64,000 nucleotides of DNA. Origin: Parasaccharibacter apium. GTDB taxonomy: Bacteria > Pseudomonadota > Alphaproteobacteria > Acetobacterales > Acetobacteraceae. This document shows positions 17,115 to 26,206 of this stretch, piece after piece (position 1 is the stretch's first letter; every line of letters begins with the position of its first letter). The notes under the pieces are model-generated. The model searched no databases. It was given only the letters and a program-made list of their open reading frames with translations, and was not told the DNA's origin. The position numbers were made by a program, and so were the translations under genes. The stretch lies in NCBI RefSeq assembly GCF_002592045.1, contig NZ_MEJG01000002.1, positions 1 through 64,000 on the forward strand. The letters are read 5' to 3'.

Positions 17115-18620
17115 ATGCCGATACATCCTCTACGTCCTGGCAGCATGAAGCGTTTTCATTCTTCACGTCCGATTCAAATTTTTAGCACATTATGGTTTCT
17201 CTGCCTGTGGTTTATTGCCCCAGCAGCTAAGGCTCAGGTCTTAGATGAAATCGTCGGTAGCGAACCCATGCTACGTGTGGATACGCCTTTACCTGCCCAT
17301 AGCGGATATACAACCTCCGTCCCCCCATTTGCACGACCTGAAGCTTTATTTCCTCATGGTTTTGGGATGACCGATTGGCTCCGCAAACGCGGGATTGCCT
17401 TTCTCCTCGATAATACAAACGAATTTGCAGGAGCTATTACCCCGCCGACCAAATCCTATCCCAACTCCCAACATTTTGCCCGATATAAGCAAGGGGCAAG
17501 TAATGCTGGGCAGTATGCTGCCTCTATCAATGTAAACTGGGAACAGCTGATTGGGCTGCGTGGCTTCTCCACCCATAGCATCCTCGTAGGCCGCTATGGG
17601 ACCACGGCAAACCGTATGTTCGGGGATTGGTTAAACCATGCTTCGGAAGATTATGGTGGCGGTGGTAATGTGGTCGTCCATCTTGTTATGGCCTATGGGG
17701 AAGAGACCCTTCTTGGGGGACGGCTTTCCATAGCCGCAGGGCGTATGTCTGAGATGTCGGACTTCCAGAACAGCCCGCTCTTTTGTAACTTCCAAAATGG
17801 TAGTATTTGCGGCCGTCCTAAAGCAGCAACCGATAGCAGCTTTACCAGTGGTTATCCCGCCGCTGTATGGGGGGGGCGTATACGCGGCCGTCCTTCCCGC
17901 TTCCTCTATATGGAGCTTGGCCTCTATGCGGGGGAAAATGGAATTTATAAAAATGAACAACATAGGACAGGCTTCAAATTTAATGGAGGAAACATTAACG
18001 GGTTTCGCCTACCCTACGAGATGGGATGGGAGCCTATCTTTGGTAAAAATCATCCGGGGCATTATAAAATTGGTGGTGTCTTAATGACGGCTCCAAGCCC
18101 TGATAATTATTACGATGTTGACGGTCAGCCTTATGCCCTAACGCATCGCAGGCAAGACCTCCACCATGATGGTTATGGGGCTTGGTTTATGGCTGACCAG
18201 CATCTTCTTACCCATTATAAGGACAGTAAGCGCGGCATTACAGCACTCTGGGGCTTCCTCTATAACGATAAGCGCATCGCCCTGCGTGAATGGGAAGCTT
18301 ATGGAGGGTTCATCGACCGCGGGCTTATTCGCTCCCGCCCCTTTGATACACTTGGCATCGCTTTTACTTACGAGAAGATCGCCCCTGGTGTACAAGCTAC
18401 CGAAGCTATGATGCTTGATAATGCACAATATAGCCGTCTTCCCAACCATGCGACGGGCGTGCAACGTCATACAGCCGTTTTAGAAGTTAACTACGCTATT
18501 CACGTATGGCGAGGAGTAATCTTCCAACCTCTACTAGAATATTTCTTCCGTCCCAATGGACAAGGCAATTTGCGCGATGCAGCCTTACTTGGTTTTAAAA
18601 GCCATGTCGAAATTTTTTAG
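17115..18620 (+). CDS. oprB: Carbohydrate porin OprB family
   Basis: 501 residues from ATG 17115, chosen for GGAGAC about 6 bases upstream; ATGs at 17103 and 17145 are alternatives. A signal peptide ends after AKA. The barrel begins after MTDWLRKRGIAFLLDNTNEF, the usual OprB opening, and contains GRLSIAAGRMSEM and FLYMELGLYAGENG strands. It forms a sugar-selective outer-membrane pore, common in multiple copies in acetic acid bacteria that oxidise or take up sugars. The closing strand (FKSHVEIF) ends with phenylalanine, the outer-membrane assembly signal. Confidence 0.88.
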   Translation: MPIHPLRPGSMKRFHSSRPIQIFSTLWFLCLWFIAPAAKAQVLDEIVGSEPMLRVDTPLPAHSGYTTSVPPFARPEALFPHGFGMTDWLRKRGIAFLLDNTNEFAGAITPPTKSYPNSQHFARYKQGASNAGQYAASINVNWEQLIGLRGFSTHSILVGRYGTTANRMFGDWLNHASEDYGGGGNVVVHLVMAYGEETLLGGRLSIAAGRMSEMSDFQNSPLFCNFQNGSICGRPKAATDSSFTSGYPAAVWGGRIRGRPSRFLYMELGLYAGENGIYKNEQHRTGFKFNGGNINGFRLPYEMGWEPIFGKNHPGHYKIGGVLMTAPSPDNYYDVDGQPYALTHRRQDLHHDGYGAWFMADQHLLTHYKDSKRGITALWGFLYNDKRIALREWEAYGGFIDRGLIRSRPFDTLGIAFTYEKIAPGVQATEAMMLDNAQYSRLPNHATGVQRHTAVLEVNYAIHVWRGVIFQPLLEYFFRPNGQGNLRDAALLGFKSHVEIF

Positions 18621-18740
18621 CGTACAATATAGCACATATCTGCTTCCCAATTCATCCTATTGCACCTTTACGGCTGCTGGGGTCTCATGGCAGAGGTTGT
18701 AGGGGAGCTTTCTCCCTTCATCTTCTGAAAAGGAATTTTT

Positions 18741-19445
18741 ATGCGCTTTACGGCTCTCGCTAAGGGTTTAACTCTCTCCGCCCTAGGTTTTAGTGTACTC
18801 GCAGCCCCTGTATGGGCTGACGATGCCGCACCTGTTGATCAACACCGCCTCCATAAAGAGCGCGCAGATATGCGTAAAGAGCATCGCGCCTTCCATCATC
18901 TTTCTGACCACGGCCAAAAGGCTATGCTCAGCATTGTCGAGGCTCAACATTTCCTCACCGCAGGCCAAGATGAGAAAGCCATCCCTGCCCTAACAGCCGC
19001 CCTCTCTCATCTGGATCTAGCAGCGAAAGCGCGCGAGCAATTTACCGCTGCTGAGACTGACCTTCACCCAGCTCCACAGCACCCAGTACCGAGCAAGCAT
19101 ACAGCCCAGGCAGGCCCGACAGATTGGATCCCTGTAGGCGGTGAGGTAATTGCCACAACAGAATTAGAACCCGCTAAGAAAACAGCCATTGCTACGGCGA
19201 ATGCGCAGTTAAAAGCTGGACAAACAGCCCAAGCAGCACAGACGCTGCAAGTTGTTGGACAAGACATTGACTTCATCATCGCTCTTGCACCGCTTTCCCA
19301 GCTTCAAGGGTTCGTAAACCGTGCGCTTATCTTTGCACAAGGTCACCATCCTGACGCTGCCGCAGTGGCTTTGAATGATGCCATAGACAGCCTTGTTTTT
19401 GTCTCGGAAAACGTTGTAACAGAAGCAACCGCAGCCCAAAAATAA
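18741..19445 (+). CDS. YfdX family exported protein
   Basis: 234 residues with a signal peptide cleaved after VWA near residue 26. The mature protein is helical, with HGQKAMLSIVEAQHFLTAGQ and KAIPALTAALSHLDLAAK near the start and VGQDIDFIIALAPLSQLQGF near the end, which match the YfdX family. In enterobacteria yfdX is induced by the acid-response regulator EvgA; in acetic acid bacteria such a protein would sit in an acid-rich periplasm (inference). It follows oprB by 120 bases and ends at a strong terminator. Confidence 0.82.
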   Translation: MRFTALAKGLTLSALGFSVLAAPVWADDAAPVDQHRLHKERADMRKEHRAFHHLSDHGQKAMLSIVEAQHFLTAGQDEKAIPALTAALSHLDLAAKAREQFTAAETDLHPAPQHPVPSKHTAQAGPTDWIPVGGEVIATTELEPAKKTAIATANAQLKAGQTAQAAQTLQVVGQDIDFIIALAPLSQLQGFVNRALIFAQGHHPDAAAVALNDAIDSLVFVSENVVTEATAAQK

Positions 19446-19489
19446 GAAAGACGTCTCTTTAGCTCCGCGGGGCTAAAAGACCTTTCAGA

Positions 19490-19520
19490 GGGTCGACATT
19501 TTATAATGTCGGCCCTTTTT
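19490..19520 (+). terminator. Strong intrinsic terminator after yfdX-type gene
   Basis: GGGTCGACATT (19490-19500) pairs with AATGTCGGCCC (19505-19515, one G-T pair) over a TTAT loop and is followed directly by five T. Confidence 0.85.
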
Positions 19521-19571
19521 GCTGCGTTCTCAATAAATCATCTCCAGAATAAATATTAGCTTGTTCTATAT

Positions 19572-19649
19572 TGTGGATAATCACTAGAATACTTTACCTA
19601 GAATGGCTATTTTCTGCAGTATATCGCCTGTGGAAAAACTTGTGAACAA
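19572..19649 (+). other. Cluster of DnaA-box-like sites in a gene-free gap
   Basis: TGTGGATAA at 19572-19580 is an exact complement of the DnaA box TTATCCACA. TGTGGAAAA (19629-19637) and TGTGAACAA (19641-19649) are near matches in the same orientation. A direct repeat CTAGAAT occurs at 19584 and 19598. The rest of 19521-19716 holds no gene that I can support. The sites may be a replication-related or DnaA-titration element, or chance in A+T-rich DNA. Confidence 0.35.
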
Positions 19650-19716
19650 ACAACCACTCTTGACAATCTCCACGCTTGGGGAATCAAGGAGTCGCCACCA
19701 TTTATATGGTCAATCC

Positions 19717-21345
19717 TCATCGCGAGGATGCCATATGGGCCTGACTTATTTCCGCATCAGGCAACACATCAGACCAACCACCCCCTAGAGCGTTATAAAG
19801 ACGTGCAAGGTCTGTTGCGAAGGCAACATCACTACCTGCGAGGTCGAGTTGAGCATTTTGCAACCGTTCTTGAGCCTCCAAAACAGCAAGGTAAGTAGCA
19901 AGACCAGCTTTATATTGGCTGGTTGCCAAAACAAGCGCGCGCTGTTGGTCCTCTACAGTGCGGGAGAGGCCCTCACGACGGACTTGTTCATCATGATAAG
20001 CTTGTAACGCGTTATCGACCTCATTCCACGCTTGTAAGACTGTTTGGCGATATTCCACAGCGGCAGCGCGTTGGGCGGCCTTTTTCAACTTCAACTGCCC
20101 ATAAAGCCGCCCACCTTGGAAGATAGGCAGAGAAATACTCGGCCCGACATTCCAAGCCCGTGCATTCCAAAAACCAAGGTCACGAAACGATAAGGTCTGG
20201 AAACCAAAATCCGCCGTGACCGTCACTTTAGGGTAGAAATCCGCTGTAGCTTCACCGACCTCTGCCACAGCTTCACGCAGGCGGTCCTCTGCTTCACGAA
20301 TATCGGGGCGGCGATGGGCGAGTTCTGACGGCAAACCAGCGGGTACAAAAGGCGGCACAGTCGGCACGGTTGCTGTGCGGCCTAGCTCCTCATTCAAGCT
20401 CTGAGGGGGTTGGCCAAGCAGTAAGGCGATGGCATTTTGTTCCCGCGCGACAGTCTCATCCAAATTCGCCTGTTGAGCTTCTACACCATGCAGACGCGCT
20501 TTAAGACTATCGACATCAAGCTCGGTCACCAGACCACTCTTATAGCGGCTTTGCGCTAACGAGAGCAGATTTTGCACGGTTGCATGACTATTTGCTAAAA
20601 TGCGCTGGCGTGTTTGGTCCCCACGTAGCTCCAGATAATCACGCGCCATATCGGCTTGGCGGGCAATGAGGATGCTGCGCCTTTCCTCCTCGCTCATCTT
20701 CATCAAATATTTTGCCGCACGGTATTGATACGCCACCCGGCCCCAGAGGTCGATTTCGTAAGTCGCGTCAATTTTATCCTGCCATTGATTCAGCAAAGGA
20801 ACAGAGGCTTCCTGCGAGGCTTGAAGAAAATTCGCCTCTTGTGAGGGAAGGTCGGGGAAGCCCTTACCAACGCGCTTAAAAATCTCCTGTAATTGCTTAG
20901 AGCTATGCTGCGAACGAACATACGTCCCCGTTGCGGAGAGATTGGGGAAGCGTTCTGCCCCGGCAATCAGCATTTGTGCGCGGCTTTGGGCCAGATTTTC
21001 CGTCGCTAAGAGGAAGGATAAGTTCTGAGAGGCTACACGCTCTTCCAAAGAGGTGAGCTCTTGGTCATGGAAGGAGGTCCACCATTTATCGGCCATCGGC
21101 AATTCTGTCACGATGGAGGACGGCGAGGCTTTTGCCTGTGTTTTATCCTCTGGGGCGGCATTAGCCCCGTGCGGGCCCGCTTGCGTGCTTTTTGGCGAGG
21201 GCTGATTCTTCCCATTATGGAGGTCATAATGCGGTGGGGCCCAATCCTTAGGTTGATGATATTTTGGCCCGACCATTAAGCAACCCGCTAAACCAAGCGA
21301 GGCAACCCCACATAATAAATGCCGGCTAAACTGCGATAGAAACAT
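19717..21345 (-). CDS. NodT family outer-membrane efflux lipoprotein (TolC-like)
   Basis: 542 residues from ATG 21345 (AGGTGGGG upstream); a GTG at 21393 with AGGAG also has a good site and would add 16 residues. The signal peptide ends in the lipobox LAGC, so the protein is lipid-anchored. Two outer-membrane efflux repeats are visible (LLSLAQSRYKSGLVTELDVD and ALVLATSQYKAGLATYLAVL), as well as AHRRPDIREAEDRL. It is the outer-membrane exit duct for a tripartite pump. EmrA and EmrB types are encoded upstream on the same strand, separated by the oppositely oriented TetR gene. Confidence 0.92.
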   Translation of the reverse strand: MFLSQFSRHLLCGVASLGLAGCLMVGPKYHQPKDWAPPHYDLHNGKNQPSPKSTQAGPHGANAAPEDKTQAKASPSSIVTELPMADKWWTSFHDQELTSLEERVASQNLSFLLATENLAQSRAQMLIAGAERFPNLSATGTYVRSQHSSKQLQEIFKRVGKGFPDLPSQEANFLQASQEASVPLLNQWQDKIDATYEIDLWGRVAYQYRAAKYLMKMSEEERRSILIARQADMARDYLELRGDQTRQRILANSHATVQNLLSLAQSRYKSGLVTELDVDSLKARLHGVEAQQANLDETVAREQNAIALLLGQPPQSLNEELGRTATVPTVPPFVPAGLPSELAHRRPDIREAEDRLREAVAEVGEATADFYPKVTVTADFGFQTLSFRDLGFWNARAWNVGPSISLPIFQGGRLYGQLKLKKAAQRAAAVEYRQTVLQAWNEVDNALQAYHDEQVRREGLSRTVEDQQRALVLATSQYKAGLATYLAVLEAQERLQNAQLDLAGSDVAFATDLARLYNALGGGWSDVLPDAEISQAHMASSR

Positions 21346-21476
21346 GACCCCACCTTTAGGACGGACGGAACGAAGGGAATGAGCGTCTTTCACAGTGCAG
21401 CTCCTGCGTAATCATCACTAAAAAACAAAGAAGAAATGAGGCTCCTATATGGACCCCTCCCCCCGCGCGGCTTATC

Positions 21477-22178
21477 ATGCCCCCTTATGAGCAGGAACAA
21501 CCCTCCCCTAAAGTGATGACACAGCCTACCAAACCGGCCTTTGATACCACCCAACCTCCCCCCGTACCGAACAAGGGGAAAAATGCCCCCCGTAAATGTG
21601 AGCAAATCCTCACCAGTGCGGGGCAGCTTTTCCTCCAACAAGGATATGAGCGGACCTCCATGTCCCAAATTGCGCAGCTGGCGGGGGTCTCTAAAGGCTC
21701 GCTCTATAATCATTTTGAGAATAAAGCCGATTTGTTCACTGCCTTTTTTGAAGAACGCAGCCGCACACGGCTTGATACGCTCAAAGCGGTATCCCGCACC
21801 CCCCAACCGGATTTGCGTACCGCCCTCATCCAAGCCGCATCGACCATTATTACGCTGCTGACCGACCACGAAGCTATCGGGCTGTACCGCATTGTTGTTG
21901 CAGAGGCGAATGAGTTCCCCCATCTGGCTGATACGCTCTGGCATTATGGCTTCTCCCGCACGCTGAGCAGTCTTACAGAATGGTTTACCCACAAGCATGA
22001 GGCGGGTTTGCTGAAGATTGATGATGCCGCTTTCGCCGCTGAGCAATTCTTGATGATGAGCCAGACACGTATTGTTCAACGCACGCGCTTGTCCCTGCCG
22101 GTTGATCGCAGCCCAGAGAACATTAACCGTGTCGCCAGTGCGGTGGCGGACCATTTCCTCAAAATATACGCACCATGA
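21477..22178 (+). CDS. TetR/AcrR family transcriptional regulator of the efflux cluster
   Basis: 233 residues. The N-terminal helix-turn-helix is clear: ILTSAGQLFLQQGYERTSMS, then QIAQLAGVSKGSLYNHFENK. The C-terminal ligand domain resembles the AcrR/TetR_C_7-like type. The first 40 residues are a Pro-rich extension, so the start could also be the ATG at 21516. The gene sits on the opposite strand between emrB (convergent, 41-base gap) and nodT (divergent). It probably represses the efflux genes through the palindrome at 25044-25061. Confidence 0.9.
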   Translation: MPPYEQEQPSPKVMTQPTKPAFDTTQPPPVPNKGKNAPRKCEQILTSAGQLFLQQGYERTSMSQIAQLAGVSKGSLYNHFENKADLFTAFFEERSRTRLDTLKAVSRTPQPDLRTALIQAASTIITLLTDHEAIGLYRIVVAEANEFPHLADTLWHYGFSRTLSSLTEWFTHKHEAGLLKIDDAAFAAEQFLMMSQTRIVQRTRLSLPVDRSPENINRVASAVADHFLKIYAP

Positions 22179-22219
22179 GGGCTGTATGAAGCGGCTCTTA
22201 TAAAGGGGAGACTGCATCA

Positions 22220-23800
22220 TTAATGCCCTCCCCCACTATGGCCACTCCCTTTCATCGGGGAGAGCAGGAAGCAGAAAGGCACCACGCACAAAGCCATAAT
22301 CCCCAGCACGTTAAAGAGCTGATTATAAGCCAGCATCGCCACTTGCTTTAGGAAGTCCTGATACATATGCGTAATCGCAAAGGCATGAGCCCGTAAGGGA
22401 GCCAGGCCATGCGCCTCAGCTAGCTTTTGCATCTGGAAAATATAAGCGCGGAACTCTGGCTTCGCGGCAATCGCATGGGCGGAGACATCAGTTTGTTGGA
22501 CCTGCCGCATCTCCGTGAGAGCCGCTGTGGAGAGAGAGATAGCCTGTGAGCCAAAATAGTTCCGCACCATGCTGAATAAGGCCGATGCATCACCATTCAA
22601 CTCGCGCGGGAGGGTGGAATAGGCAATGGTGGAAATGGGCACGAACAAAAATGCCAGCGGGGCCGTTTGCCGCACGCGGCATAGCACCAGATACCAGAAA
22701 TCCACATCCGCATAGAGGGTTGCTGCAAAGAAGCAGGATAGTGCCATGAAAAAAAAGCCTAGTGCGATGATATAACGCACCTGCATATGCTTCATCAGCA
22801 TCCCCACAAAGGGGATAAGCACCATCACAGCCATACCACCCGGTGCCATAAGCTGACCAGCAATGGTAGCCGTATAGCCCTGCACCTGCTGGGCAAATTG
22901 CGGCACAATCACTGCCGAGGCGTAAAGCAACACGCCTACCGCGCCTATCATGAAGGTCCCAAGGGCGAAGTTACGGTCCTTCAAGACAGTAAGATGGAGG
23001 AGGGGCTTTTTGGTCTTTAACAACCAAATAATGGCCCCAATCGTACAAATACCCCCAATAAGAGCCATCGTGGTGATAAAGGATGAGCCAAACCAATCAT
23101 CATCCTCCCCACGGTCAGCCATAATCTCTAAACAGCCCAACCCTAATGAGATAAGGCTAATGCCAATAACATCGACCTGCTCTTTAGTGGGTTTGAGCCA
23201 TGGCGGGTCCTCCACCAAAGCAATGACAGCAATGACGGTAATAATCCCAAAGGGCACATTAACGTAAAAAATCCACCGCCATGAATAAGTATCCGTCAGC
23301 CACCCACCTACAAGCGGGCCAAGGACAGGCCCGACCACAATAGCCAGAGCTGTTAGCCCAAAAGCGGCACTACGTTTTTCCGGTGGGAAAATATCCAAAA
23401 TGATGGCTTGTTGGACTGGCTGTAACCCTCCCCCAAAGAAACCCTGCATTAAGCGGAAAATCACCAACATGGGCAATGAGGTCGATAACCCGCATAAAAA
23501 GGAGGAAAGGGTGAACATCGCCACGCAGATGAGGAAATAACGCTTCCGCCCAAAGCGTTTTGACAACCAGCTTGAGATGGTCAGCACAATCCCATTGGCC
23601 ACAAGATAGGAGGTCAGCGCCCATGTGGCATCATCGTAGGAACTCCCTAAAGAGCCTGCGATATGCGGAAGAGCCACATTTACGATGGTGGTATCAAGCA
23701 CCTCCATAAAAGCGGCCAAGGTGACCACGACAGCCACAAGCCAAGGGTTATGGCGTGGCCGCCAGCTATCATGGTCGATAGGGGGGGATTGCTCAGCCAT
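22220..23800 (-). CDS. emrB: DHA2 family MFS multidrug transporter (EmrB type)
   Basis: 526 residues from ATG 23800; a GTG at 23812 that overlaps the EmrA stop is also possible. Fourteen helices are expected. DHA2 signatures are LDTTIVNVALPHIAGSLG in helix 1, RFGRKRYF in the first loop and VVGPVLGPLVGGWLTDTYSW (motif C) in helix 5. A proton-driven inner-membrane pump that works with EmrA and a TolC-like duct to expel hydrophobic compounds. It follows emrA with almost no gap, so the two are co-translated. Confidence 0.93.
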   Translation of the reverse strand: MAEQSPPIDHDSWRPRHNPWLVAVVVTLAAFMEVLDTTIVNVALPHIAGSLGSSYDDATWALTSYLVANGIVLTISSWLSKRFGRKRYFLICVAMFTLSSFLCGLSTSLPMLVIFRLMQGFFGGGLQPVQQAIILDIFPPEKRSAAFGLTALAIVVGPVLGPLVGGWLTDTYSWRWIFYVNVPFGIITVIAVIALVEDPPWLKPTKEQVDVIGISLISLGLGCLEIMADRGEDDDWFGSSFITTMALIGGICTIGAIIWLLKTKKPLLHLTVLKDRNFALGTFMIGAVGVLLYASAVIVPQFAQQVQGYTATIAGQLMAPGGMAVMVLIPFVGMLMKHMQVRYIIALGFFFMALSCFFAATLYADVDFWYLVLCRVRQTAPLAFLFVPISTIAYSTLPRELNGDASALFSMVRNYFGSQAISLSTAALTEMRQVQQTDVSAHAIAAKPEFRAYIFQMQKLAEAHGLAPLRAHAFAITHMYQDFLKQVAMLAYNQLFNVLGIMALCVVPFCFLLSPMKGSGHSGGGH

Positions 23801-23808
23801 GGAGGGCC

Positions 23809-24951
23809 TCACTCACCCACATACACAGTTGGCTCAACCGACATCCCCAAAGAGAGGGGCAGCTTATCATCCAACCCATCATCAATAAGAATCTTAACGG
23901 GAATACGCTGCACCGTCTTTACAAAATTGCCGGTCGCATTCTCCGGTGGGAAGGCACTAAAGGATTCCCCAGAGCCTTTTTGGATACTATCCACATGCCC
24001 TTTAAGACGCAGTTGCGGATAGGCATCAACCTCGATCTCGGCCTTCTGTCCCGGTCGCATATCAGCAAGTTGCGTCTCTTTATAATTAGCGACGATCCAC
24101 ACATCTTTTGCCACGATGGAGAACATCTCTTGGCCAATCTGCACAAAATTACCTTGCTCCACGGTACGTTGAGAGACCCAACCATCACGCGGGGCGCGAA
24201 TATCCATCCAAGCAACATTCTGCCGTGCAAGCTCTAATTGGGCTTGGGCTGCTTTAAGAGAGGCTTCGGCTTGGCTGTAATGCGCATAAGCATTGCCGAT
24301 ATTGGCATCCACCGGCTCGGCCTGTGTTAATTGACCTTGCGCTTGGATGACGGCTGCTTTGGCCTCATCCAACGCTGCGCGGGCATAGTCGATATCTTGT
24401 TGGGTTGTTGCCGCACGCTCAACCCGATGTTGGCGGGTATAATCTGTTTGCGCCCGAAAGAGCCGCGCTTTTGCATCATCCAACGCCCCTTGTGCGGCCA
24501 TCAACTGACCGGGGAAGTTCTTCTGTGCAACAGCATAAGCCAGATTATAGGACATCATATCCGCTTGCGCCTGTGCTACGGCCGCCTCGGCTTGATGAAG
24601 CTGGGCGATATAATCCCGCCCATCAATCTGCGCTAACAAATCCCCTTTATGAACAAACTGGTTATCATCCACATAAAGATGCTCCACATACCCGCTCACA
24701 TGAGCTGCAATGGAGATTTTACGCCCTGTTACATAAGCATCGTCCGTTTCCACATGATTGCGGTTAAAAAACAGGTAAAGCCCGGTGCCTAATACGGCCA
24801 TGCCTAAAATAAGGCCAAAAAGAATCTTCCGCGCTCCGCGATCCTTAAACGGCTTAGGAGCTGTTTTCCCCTGCTCCGCCTTCGTCTGCTGCTCGCCTGC
24901 ATCCTGTTGTACCGCAGAGTGAGTGTCAGACTGTGTATCGGACTGCGCCAT
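23809..24951 (-). CDS. emrA: HlyD family periplasmic adaptor (EmrA type)
   Basis: 380 residues from ATG 24951 with GAGGGC upstream; ten further codons are open before it. One membrane helix near residues 43-62 (ILFGLILGMAVLGTGLYLFF) anchors it. The split biotinyl-lipoyl domain is seen in ETDDAYVTGRKISIAAHVSG and later IRAPRDGWVSQRTVEQGNFV, with a long coiled-coil hairpin rich in AQAQ and AEAA between them. It links EmrB to the outer-membrane duct. First gene of the efflux operon, with a TetR-type operator about 95 bases upstream. Confidence 0.93.
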   Translation of the reverse strand: MAQSDTQSDTHSAVQQDAGEQQTKAEQGKTAPKPFKDRGARKILFGLILGMAVLGTGLYLFFNRNHVETDDAYVTGRKISIAAHVSGYVEHLYVDDNQFVHKGDLLAQIDGRDYIAQLHQAEAAVAQAQADMMSYNLAYAVAQKNFPGQLMAAQGALDDAKARLFRAQTDYTRQHRVERAATTQQDIDYARAALDEAKAAVIQAQGQLTQAEPVDANIGNAYAHYSQAEASLKAAQAQLELARQNVAWMDIRAPRDGWVSQRTVEQGNFVQIGQEMFSIVAKDVWIVANYKETQLADMRPGQKAEIEVDAYPQLRLKGHVDSIQKGSGESFSAFPPENATGNFVKTVQRIPVKILIDDGLDDKLPLSLGMSVEPTVYVGE

Positions 24952-25043
24952 AATGCCCTCAAATATCAATGAAACTGGCATGGCGGCCTAGATGGGCTCC
25001 CTCACCAAAGCCGTGCCAGATTGTACGAATATGCTAAAAAGAA

Positions 25044-25061
25044 AATGACCAGTCGGTCATT
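25044..25061. promoter_or_regulatory. Probable TetR-family operator upstream of emrAB
   Basis: AATGACC (25044-25050) and GGTCATT (25055-25061) form a perfect inverted repeat around AGTC. The core GACCAGTCGGTC is of the kind bound by TetR-type repressors of alphaproteobacterial efflux pumps. It lies 93 bases before the emrA start and near a possible -10 element, so binding would block transcription. The repressor is probably the TetR gene at 21477-22178. Confidence 0.7.
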
Positions 25062-25091
25062 CTAACTAGGAAGGCGATATACCATCCTTAT

Positions 25092-25113
25092 AGAACAATC
25101 AAGAGATTGTTCT
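25092..25113. terminator. Perfect hairpin between folD and emrA
   Basis: AGAACAATC (25092-25100) and GATTGTTCT (25105-25113) pair perfectly over an AAGA loop. It lies 45 bases past the folD stop, on the expected side for a folD terminator, but no T run follows on that strand. It could instead be a second operator for the efflux genes. Confidence 0.4.
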
Positions 25114-25157
25114 CTCTCATACGTTATTACGTCACAAAAGCAGGTGAAAATACGGGG

Positions 25158-26096
25158 TTAATCCGCAGGATTCACCTTATGACGACTCGCTGTTAGGAAG
25201 GTATTATGCAAAAGACACGCAATCGTCATCGGCCCTACACCACCCGGCACGGGGGTGATATGACCTGCTACCTGACACGCATCCTCAAACACAACATCCC
25301 CTACGAGGCGGCTTTTGCCCTCCGGAGTTTGGATGCGGGTAATGCCGACATCAATCACCGTTGCCCCCGGTTTAATCCAACTGCCCTTCACCAGCCCAGC
25401 TTTCCCCGTTGCTACAACGAGAATATCTGCCTCGCGCGCGATTTTCTCAATCTCGCGTGTGTGAATATGCGCTACCGTAACGGTACAATTCTCTCTAAGG
25501 AGAAGCTGCGCCATGGGCCGTCCCACCAAATTAGACGCCCCGATAATAACGGCATGTAAGCCCGTCATATCTTTATGAACAGACTGAAGCAATTTGAGAC
25601 AGCCCAGCGGTGTGCAGGGAACAATGCCGTTATTCATCCCCAAGGCCAGCCGCCCAGTATTCACCTCACCTAGCCCATCTACATCTTTATCAGGATGAAT
25701 GGCATTGGTGACCGTAGCGGCATCAATTTGGGGCGGTAGAGGCAACTGGACAAGAATCCCATCTACCTTAGGATTCTCATTCAGCTCCTTGATTAAAGCC
25801 AAAAGCTCCTCCTGCGAGGTGCTTTCGGGCATCATCTGCATGAAGGATTTCATCCCCGCGCGATGGGTTTGGATGGCCTTATTCTTCACATAAACTTCCG
25901 AGGCGGGGTCATTACCCACAAGGACAACAGCAAGGCCGGGAAGCTCGTGCCCTTGCTCGACAAGCTGTTCCACCTGCTGACGAATCTCTGTTGTCATCTG
26001 CGCGGCCATCGCCTTGCCATCAATTAACTTAGCTGTTCTGCCTGACTGCTCGGTAGATGTTGGTGCTGTCATGCTCATAATCTCCGCCAAACCCAT
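25158..26096 (-). CDS. folD: Bifunctional methylenetetrahydrofolate dehydrogenase/methenyl-THF cyclohydrolase
   Basis: 312 residues; ATGs at 26078 and 26072 would give a length closer to the usual 290. FolD interconverts 5,10-methylene-, methenyl- and 10-formyl-THF with NADP+, supplying one-carbon units for purines and formyl-Met. The catalytic Lys lies in SEVYVKNKAI. VDGILVQLPLP, GASNLVGRPMAQLLL (NADP site) and TPVPGGVGPMT are all present. It is divergent from the threonine aldolase gene, with about 110 bases between. Confidence 0.95.
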   Translation of the reverse strand: MGLAEIMSMTAPTSTEQSGRTAKLIDGKAMAAQMTTEIRQQVEQLVEQGHELPGLAVVLVGNDPASEVYVKNKAIQTHRAGMKSFMQMMPESTSQEELLALIKELNENPKVDGILVQLPLPPQIDAATVTNAIHPDKDVDGLGEVNTGRLALGMNNGIVPCTPLGCLKLLQSVHKDMTGLHAVIIGASNLVGRPMAQLLLRENCTVTVAHIHTREIEKIAREADILVVATGKAGLVKGSWIKPGATVIDVGITRIQTPEGKSRLVGDVVFEDACQVAGHITPVPGGVGPMTIACLLHNTFLTASRHKVNPAD

Positions 26097-26206
26097 AATC
26101 CCGCCTCTCTATGCTTATTGGACAAGACATGACAAGCCCCGTTCTTTCCGCTAGAGACAGAAACTTAAAGAGGCCCCCTCTCATATAAGGATGAAGGAAT
26201 ACCCCC

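Noticed and set aside
21390-22220. A 276-codon open frame antisense to the TetR gene, spanning from the emrB stop to the nodT start
   Set aside because: Its product has no family signature, while the other strand encodes an unmistakable TetR helix-turn-helix protein. A long antisense frame is common in G+C-rich codon sets.
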